Of a stretch of DNA of 51,341 nt, positions 44,415 to 51,341 are shown piece by piece. This DNA is from Flammula alnicola. Lineage: Eukaryota > Basidiomycota > Agaricomycetes > Agaricales > Strophariaceae. The DNA is taken from the NCBI GenBank assembly GCA_015499995.1, contig JADNRV010000338.1, forward strand, positions 1 through 51,341, written 5' to 3'. How positions within the stretch are numbered: the stretch's first letter is position 1; each line of letters starts with the position of its first letter. Under the pieces are notes generated by a model. That model was not told the DNA's origin. It ran no database searches and saw only the letters and a program-made list of their open reading frames with translations. The position numbers and the translations under genes are program-made.

Positions 44415-47400
44415 TTAGTACCCTCTATGCGCACCACGTCCCGCCATATTATTACTGTTAGCCTGCGGTGACTGCTGCTGCTGTTGCTGATATTGTGCAG
44501 CATTTGTCGATTGCAGCCCAGGCGGTGTCTGCTGGTATCCTTGCGGCTGTGGCGAATACGCCTGATACGGGCCCGGCGACTGTGATCGATTGTCAGCGAG
44601 CATATTTCCACTTGTCTGTCGGGCGTGCTGCTGTTGTGGTTGAGGAGAATACGCCTGATAAGGTCCGGGTGATGGCGTGCGGGCTTGAGATGAAGCTAAC
44701 AAATTCCCACTGCTCTGCCGTGCATGCCGCTGCTGTTGTTGCTGAGGCGAATACGCCTGATAGGGTCCAGGCGACTGCGTCCGTAATTGAGAGGACGCAA
44801 GAATGTTTCCGCTGTTTTGCCTAGCGTGCTGCTGCTGAGACTGGGTGGGCGACTGCCCCCGCGATGGTCCAGCAAGCATGTTACCACTGGCCTGTCTTGC
44901 ATGCTGTTGTGGCGGATACTGCATGGCACCATATGGGCCGGGCGATGGACCCCGCATTTGGTTCGATTGGGTCGGCGAGAAGTAGGAGGATTGGTGGGAT
45001 TGCTCAGAGCCCGTTGGGTAAGGACTTATTGGTGATTGTCCCTGCGCCAGATTATCCGTCGACATATATGCCGGGCTGGGAGAGTAACTGCGATCCTGAG
45101 GTCTGTGGAGAGGTGCTTCCCTGGATGCGTTATAATGTAATGAAGGAGGCAACGAGGGCGAGAGCGATTGCTGAGAAGTAAAACCTTGTTGATGCAAGGC
45201 CATGGCATGAGGACTGAGAAGTGGTTCTTGCATCGAGTCCAGTTGACTTAATTCAATCTCATGCTCTGACGTCGATCCCGGCCCATGAGTAAGGTATTTA
45301 TCATAGCCAGCGAAGGCCTTTGACGATAAGTTGGCATGATGAGTCTTGAGGCCATCTCCAAATGCAACAGTCGAGGCTATAGACCGCGCATCCCAGTCGA
45401 GTTCACCACGATCACGTTGGTACAACGCAGGATCATACTCAAGATCGCGCTGCAGGAAAGAAAGAAAGCACAATGTCAGCAAAAATCATCTCCACAAATC
45501 CGAAGGACAACACATACCTGATCAATAGCCGCAATCTTAATACCACCCGGCACAATTTGCGCCTCCATATTCTGCCCACCATACTCATCCAGCTTAGCGT
45601 GATCATTACCAATCTTGCCTTGATACACCTGGCTCAGCAGCGGCATCATGTTCTTGTGCAGCATCGGCGTGAACAGCTCGGTATGCAGCGCAGGATGTCC
45701 GAAGCGCTTCTCGAGCCTGTTGCTCGTGGCATCCGCACGCTCCGAGTGGATCTTCGCGACCTTGATCTCCTCTTCCGTCGGAGTAAAGTAATAAAATGCA
45801 GGAAGGTAGGTACGGTTGATGTAGAGCTTGAAGGCAAAGACGATGAGGATAGGAGGCACCACGGAAAGCCATAGGAAGGATTTGAATCCAAATTGCAGGC
45901 CAGTGGCTAAAAGAATGAAGATAAAGGGTTAAACAAGGGTCTCTATGATTCCGATGGACAGAAAACTCACTGAGAATCATCAACGCCTGCATGAGTAGGA
46001 CGCAAAACAGCAGACGGTTGATGACGACATTCCAGATGCGCTAGATTGACATATTAGCTTTAGAACAATCGAAGCTTTGGAAAAACAAACTTACACCTCC
46101 ACTTTCAACCTTTGATACGAACACGAACATGAGCTGGTATTTGTACACCCAAGAGCTCATCCAAAACACAATCGCAGCAGCCACAACGACCAAAGGAGCC
46201 AGAGGAGCGAAAACCAGGCCAACGGCGCTCATGAACAACTAAATGAAAATTCAGATGGATCTTCGCTCTGCCATTTCTCATGGGAATAATGACTTACGAT
46301 GTTCGAGCTAAAGAGATATTCACGGTCAACATCACTTCAAGAGTACCAGCATCTGATTAAAAATACTCACTAATACACAGCATATTCGAATCAGGCGGTT
46401 GTGTCCACTCGCGAATATCTCGAGGAGTTCGTCCAAAGACACTGTCGATTTAGAAGTAATCAGAATCAACGATGTTAGTTTCTCAAGAGAGGAAGGACGA
46501 CGTACTGGGTCTTGAATGACAACCACACCAAGTTGATAATCTGTGCAAGGTCGAAGACAGCCAGGAAACCACGAAGTCTGCACAGACACGCGTCGACTTC
46601 GTCAGCATATATTTTAAGAAACCACACTACACCGTGGAGTGGACATACGGGAAGAAAGTCAACCAATAAGACGCTTGGTTGATGTAAGTGCGATTGATGC
46701 TGTTGGCAGTTCTAAATAAATAAACACGCTCAGCACAATTCCATCTCCATGTCTCCAAGGCCGGGACAAGACACACCATGAAGGTTAGCGATAATCTCCT
46801 TGAAGCTTGCCTTTCTGCCGATCTGTTATAATTATCTGCTCGACCGAGTCTGAATTACTTGGGGTCAGAAATCGATGAGCCAAAAAAGTTCACGGCGGCG
46901 ACGCACTGAAGATAACACCAAGAAGGGTAAAAAATTAACTGCGAGATGATCAAGAACGTAAAGTATCGTGCAACGACTGCACGGTCGAGCTTGGAATGTG
47001 TCAAACCTCCCATGTACTATTGGTTGTTGTGTGAAAAAAAAATAGGAACTGAGATGGTGTTCTCTGACGGTGCAACAGAGAATCGACGCACTTTTGTCAA
47101 CCAACGCATGATGATCGGCAGGAAGAATCCAAAGAATCCAGAGATGGCAGAGGCAACACACCAGAGACGACGGCGAACGAGAATTCCGAATCGTTGTACC
47201 ACGCTTCGAGGAATGGACGTATGACTTCACCTAGAAAAGATAATTATAAGGCACTGTTAAAAAGACGCTGACAGAGACTTACCGAATCCAGATTGGCAAG
47301 AATAGAGATGATGAACAGAGGAACGGTGTTAAAGAAACATACAGCGCTAAGCCAGAGGAAACCAAGCATGCGCTTTCGGGCCAGCTCAGCGTCCGAGTTG

Positions 47401-48819
47401 TTCATGTGCTCCATATCTTCGAATACAAAATTAATAACTTGTAGTAGTACCATCGAGTAGAGTGTGAATATCAATGAAGTACAATATCTTTAGGATTCGG
47501 GGCAAGTTGGATTTCTGTGCCTTTGGGATGTTTGCCCGCAATCATCTTTGCCACGATATGGGCATACGGAACGGCAGCCATACTGGCAAATCCATAGTTC
47601 TCGGCCTTGCGAGTGTCGATCTGCGTGCCGGTATTCTTCAATAGCGGCTTCCGTGCGCTTGAGCTTGACACTATCAAACAAACCAGGTTGAGGAAGGATA
47701 TTCAATGACAGCAAGATAAAGACGTACGTGTAAAAATCGATAGCATCTTCGTGGTTCCTCCTAACCCGCAATGCCCACCAATCTGATCGTAGGTCTTTTG
47801 ACTTTATTTTCCCGCCTTCAGGTATTTAACCAGCACCTCCTCGAACTCGCGTACAGTCTGATTGTGGTAGTCAATCAGCTCTGGAAGCTTGCCGACCTTG
47901 CGGCCAATGTGCACGCTCGTCGTGGGGTACGGCATCTTCACCGATCCGAAAATAGCATTGAGGCCTTCGTCGCTCTGCAACTTCTTGGGCACGTGTCGGA
48001 CCTGCAGAGTGCGGGCGTAGAAGGACTGGAGGTACTCCGGGGACCTGAACCAGGTGTGGCGGAGCTGGACCATGGCTCTCCAGTGCATGTTCACACAGAA
48101 CACGATGAGGAACGTGATGAGGTACGTGACGACAACGTGTGCGTAGAGGAAGTTCCCAGAGACGTCGCGGATGGTGAGCATGCTAAGGATGTCGCGGTTC
48201 TTGGAGGGGACATTTTTGAGATTGTAGACGACATTGATGGGGATGAGAATACCACATGTTAGGATAGCGATGCCACTGAAGAGGGTGCGCAAGAGACGGA
48301 GGAAGCGCAAGAATGCAACCGCATCAAGCCCGATCTTGTCCAGTAGTTCAGGCTCTTTCGTGTGTATCAGCGGAGGGAGCCAGCCAAATAGAGAGTCGGA
48401 TATTCGGGGAGGAGGTTTATCGCCTTCGTGGTATTTGACTTTAGGTTCGTAAATGATCTGCAGAAACAGCGCCCAAAGTCAGTACCGATGATGACAAGCT
48501 GGCAAAAAAAGAGCGCGTCGGTATGACAGTGACGATCCACAACCTCAATGATAGGCATAAACCGCCACAGCATGCACCTCAGCCGAACTCCAAGGGTTTG
48601 CAAGCAACACATACCTTGTTTTGAGGCCGTAGAAAATTAAATAGGAGAATGGTGACGACCTAAAAGAGGGGTAAGACTCATGACAGGCTACGTGTTCGCC
48701 GACAACCCTGCACTCACAGACACAACGCTCATCAACGCGACCTGAGAGCCAACCGCAGCGGGCGCCAGCGTCCGTGAATTGTCAGTATTGGACAATGTAT
48801 TGTTAATAATTGAGGCCAT
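44415..48819 (-). CDS. CSC1/OSCA-type cation channel (DUF221/RSN1), frame interrupted
   Basis: A multi-exon gene for an osmosensitive, calcium-permeable channel of the plasma membrane. Clean exons in transcription order: 48819-48718, 48659-48615, 48457 to about 47807, a 10-nt exon 46307-46298, 46238-46095, 46040-45971, 45906-45518 and 45449-44415. The N-terminal spans (VALMSVVSVVTILLFNFL), the cytosolic PHM7-like domain (RKAENYGFASMAAVPYAHI), the main 7-TM block (FLWLSAVCFFNTVPLFIISI, RGFLAVFDLAQIINLVWLSF, GLVFAPLAPLVVVAAAIVFW) and the C-terminal KRFGHPALHTELFTPML with KLDEYGGQ all match the family. The Gln/Pro-rich tail carries tandem repeats. Between about 47810 and 46380 the frame is broken by an in-frame TAA (47806-47804) and about ten apparent single-base indels, so the gene is either a very young pseudogene or mis-sequenced. 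Confidence 0.85.
44550..44940 (-). repeat. Tandem repeat in channel C-terminal tail
   Basis: In-frame units of about 93-102 bp encode HARQxSGNxLA (four copies) followed by variants of SPGPYQAYSPQ. The DNA word GAATACGCCTGATA recurs on the plus strand at 44554, 44647 and 44749. Unit lengths are multiples of three, so copy number can vary without frame loss. Confidence 0.8.
46298..46307 (-). other. 10-nt microexon in channel gene
   Basis: CTCGAACATC lies between a TTTAG acceptor and a GTAAGT donor. It encodes the end of Y and S-N-I of the conserved YYSN-phi-LF motif before a membrane span, so it is needed to keep the family sequence. Confidence 0.7.
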
Positions 48820-49201
48820 GATTCAGCGACTGAATGAAGGGATATCGAAGGTTGAAATTTGACAGTGAGTCCAGGAGTCCGACGGGAGATATGGAGATGA
48901 GAGTCGGGAAGCAAAGTCGTGAATATGAAAAGAATGAGTGTGGAGTAGGCCGACAGCGAGGACTAATGAAGAGGGCAGGAGTGGAGAAAAGATGGGACAA
49001 GCAAAAACAACAACCGTTGACCATTTGATTGATCCATTGCCCCTTGCAGCAATGGTTCTTTTTCATCACCATTGTTCTCTTTCATTCATTGCATGAAATA
49101 TTCCTACGTTCCATAAACTTGAAAACTCAGTTCAGACTAAGTGAAGAAGTGCAGTTTCTGACTTTCACAGAAACGGGTATCAAAGCCCGTCTACTACATA
49201 C

Positions 49202-50461
49202 TCAATCATCATTACCCATCAGCGAATTCAACACTCTACTGACTTGTCCAATCGCCTCTCGGACATTCTCCCACTCTTCTTTCTTCACCCTCCTCATAAA
49301 ACGACCCTCAAATTTATCAGGATGAAACCGAAGGAATGCTCTCTCAACTTATCCTTCCTCTCTTTCTTCTTTGCCGCGTTGTCCATATCTGCCGCCGCAG
49401 CAGCAACGGGTAACAGAAATGACGAAATTGCGTCCGCCGTCAATTCCTCCACGCTGATGGATGTTCGAGGAACACCGACATCTTCTTCCCGGTCCCCGAC
49501 CTTCGTATGACGACGTTTCTCGGGCTTGTCCCGGTGCGCAATGGCTATCGGCCACGGGATATCGTCGAAGGAGAGTAGTGCTGCTGCGGCGTTTGGTTGC
49601 GCATTTTCACCGACACCCTCACCGGCGATTGCCAGCAACGCCGCCCACCGCTTGTTGTATTCCTCTCTGGCGTAATCCAATCGCCGAGATTCGCGCTCCA
49701 GCTTTTTCTGCTTCCGCTCCTCCTCCGCGACTTTCTCCAGCCGAGCCGTCTCCGCTTTACGAGCTTTCTCCTCAGCTTTTCGTGCGGCCTGAGCTGCTTT
49801 CTTACGTTGTTGCTCAGCATACTCCTCCGCATGGGTTTTCCTGTAAAGAGATGATATATCAAAAACAGATCCAAGAGCGCTATAAATACCCGAAAGGACT
49901 GACCTGTACATCCCAACTCTAATCCATTCCGCATACTCCTCCTCATCCATAAGTCTTGGATCCATTGTCAAAAACTCATCCCCATCATAAATATTGGCTC
50001 TAGTTTTCCCAGCAGTCGCTCCTGAACCCGCAGTCCGCCAACGCTCGGGCACCTGCGCAAAGTCATTTAACCGCGCTCCAGCGAGTCTAACCGCTCATCG
50101 TCTCCCATAGCATCGAACATCTTCTGGCGAAACATCTGCTCTTCTATTTCCGCCTTCAGTGTATCATGGTCCGGTTTGTGAGCGTGTGACTGAGACGGTG
50201 GTATATTAGAGGAGGAAGGGTGGGCCGGCTGAGGTCCAAACTCCATTTCATCTTCGTCGCTCGAAGCCCATTTGCGGTACGGGGGACTTCCGTGGCCTGC
50301 ATTTACGTGAACGCGTTTCGAGGAGGAGGAGGGCCCGGCATGCGGTGAGTAGTCATGGTGTTGCTCCCGTTTCCGTTTCTCTCCTTCCTCCTCTCCTTCC
50401 GCAATCTATGTTGGGCTTCTTCCTCCGGGGTGCGTTTGAGCTTCAGCTTGTGGATGGTCAT
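49202..50461 (-). CDS. NFKBIL1-like / J-domain-like protein, frame interrupted
   Basis: The coding order on the minus strand is 50461 to 49904, an intron (49903-49841), then 49840 to 49202, about 400 residues if frames are joined. It begins MTIHKLKLKRTPEEEAQ, has an acidic/Ser-rich linker (KWASSDEDEMEFG), a highly charged helix (about 49600-49840; EEYAEQQRKKAAQAARK), then LSFDDIPWPI, SVEELTADAISSFLLP and the J-like LRFHPDKFEGRFMRRV. The IPWP plus HPDK arrangement matches human NFKBIL1, linked to spliceosomal or mRNA functions; the role here is inferred. Three single-base losses break the frame: near 50383 (A run), near 50082 and near 49342 (G runs). Between them the protein is family-like, so sequence error is the likely cause. 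If read literally, the longest frame is 50052-49294 and stops soon after KLRE. Confidence 0.75.
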
Positions 50462-50791
50462 TCAAGAAGTTGGATGCGATCGCGGAGTCAAGAGATGGCA
50501 CATTGCCACGAATCACGCCGATGGCCAGAGGATAGGAAGAAGAAATGCGAAGGAAAGAGTATGTTTGGTGTCGAATCCATTTCCAAATTGAGACAAATAA
50601 GACATAAATAGAGTCCGAAATGTGGTCACGGTGGTCGCACTCGAAGAAGGGGATGAGAAAGACACGATAGCGAAAATCAATCATAGCTGCTGCGTGTCCA
50701 CTATATAGCTGTTGAGAGGGTGAGAAAGGGTGAGAGGTCGTACGGCAATGAAGGCACTTACTACCACAGAAAGCGCCGGGTATAAAAAATC

Positions 50792-51341
50792 TCAAGTATT
50801 TCGTCGGAAAGGCTGAATAACGATCCTTCGTATAGGTTCTACGACACTCCTCGAGAACATAGGCGATAGGTACACGGATAGTCCAATCCGAACTGGGAGG
50901 AGGGCCTAAGTAACAGGAGAATTATGAATAAACACACCATGCAACATGAGCAACGTTCTCACCTTCGTCACCCCATAAGCAAAAACAGCATTGGCCACAT
51001 CGCCCGCAATATGTCCTGAAGCCCTGGCCATCTCTCCACATCATCCACAGCCCCGGTGCGCGCTTCTCGTAGCCAAAGACACCGTAGCGTCGCCGATCCG
51101 GATGGCCCACTGGTCACCCTCTTCCACCCATGTCTTCATCCTGCTTAGCCCAACTGAGTTGGTCATGACCATGAGAGCGAGAGACGGAAGCGCCTTCTGT
51201 ATCGCTGGAGCGTATTTGCTCGTCCTCGATTATAGCAGAAACGACGCGTTCGCCGACCCAAGGGTCTTCGCACCGTAGAAGATCCCCACAACAGGTACGA
51301 TGGCCGACAACTCGTGGAGAATACCAAATGAGAGTATGAGA
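50792..51341 (-). CDS. Partial membrane protein, DUF1279/FAM210-like, 5' end outside window
   Basis: The last exon is 50905-50792 (ALLPVRIGLSVYLSPMFSR, stop after FRRNT). It is preceded by a GT-AG intron and an exon ending NAVFAYGVTK at 50963. Further upstream, pieces in different frames read ELSAIVPVVGIFYGAKTLG (a likely membrane helix), PSLALMVMTNSVGLSRMKTW and RRYGVFGYEKRAPG. They connect only if several single-base losses are assumed. The order (hydrophobic helix, amphipathic middle, K-x-LLP-x-R-x-GL end) recalls fungal DUF1279 proteins of mitochondrial membranes, but I hold that name loosely. The 5' part lies beyond the right edge. Confidence 0.45.

Noticed and set aside
47771..48262. 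163-codon plus-strand frame rich in Asp, Glu and Val
   Set aside because: Antisense shadow of the channel's third exon, whose membrane and cytosolic motifs are clear.
47241..48310. Reading the channel locus as two separate genes split at the TAA near 47805
   Set aside because: Both sides are consecutive parts of one RSN1/DUF221 protein, and the family sequence continues across the stop in shifted frames.

Overview
The window is nuclear DNA of a filamentous basidiomycete, most likely an Agaricomycete. The evidence is: many short introns (about 50-60 nt, GT-AG, occasionally GC-AG), very small exons, short intergenic gaps next to gene-poor stretches, three F-box/leucine-rich proteins of the expanded mushroom type, a GPI-anchored serine-rich cupredoxin and a TM0106-like nuclease/helicase. 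No rRNA, convincing tRNA, CRISPR array or intact transposon was seen. All gene models were spliced by eye and checked for reading phase.

Layout. 1-3.1 kb: no gene recognised. 3.1-5.2 kb: a divergent pair, a glycerate-kinase-like P-loop kinase (TDA10 type, minus) and RER1 (plus, with a 6-nt exon). 5.2-8.0 kb: empty. 8.1-11.7 kb: an alpha-arrestin (minus). 13.4-14.2 kb: a GPI-anchored cupredoxin-like secreted protein (plus). 15.1-17.8 kb: eIF4G (minus). 17.8-21.3 kb: gene-poor, one doubtful membrane-protein fragment. 21.4-21.7 kb: a 62-residue secreted peptide precursor with an alpha-pheromone-like C-terminus (plus). 22.5-24.0 kb: an F-box protein (minus) whose natural C-terminus appears frameshifted.

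25.2-40.7 kb is bounded by two closely related isocitrate-lyase/PEP-mutase superfamily genes, both on the minus strand. They share exon boundaries and an identically placed TATA box. Between them lie flavocytochrome b2 (plus, 13 exons), an F-box/LRR gene (minus), a 1,445-residue Dna2-like nuclease-helicase (plus) and leucine carboxyl methyltransferase PPM1 (plus). The lyases and flavocytochrome b2 all act on small carboxylic acids (lactate, glyoxylate, oxaloacetate type), so this stretch may matter for organic-acid metabolism; that link is inference.

42.6-44.1 kb: a coiled-coil F-box protein (plus). 44.4-48.8 kb: a CSC1/OSCA-type ion channel (minus). 49.2-50.5 kb: an NFKBIL1/J-domain-like protein (minus). 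50.8 kb to the right edge: a truncated membrane-protein gene (minus). From about 46.4 kb rightward the reading frames are broken repeatedly by single-base losses, mostly in short homopolymers, while the encoded family motifs stay intact. This looks more like sequence error than old decay.
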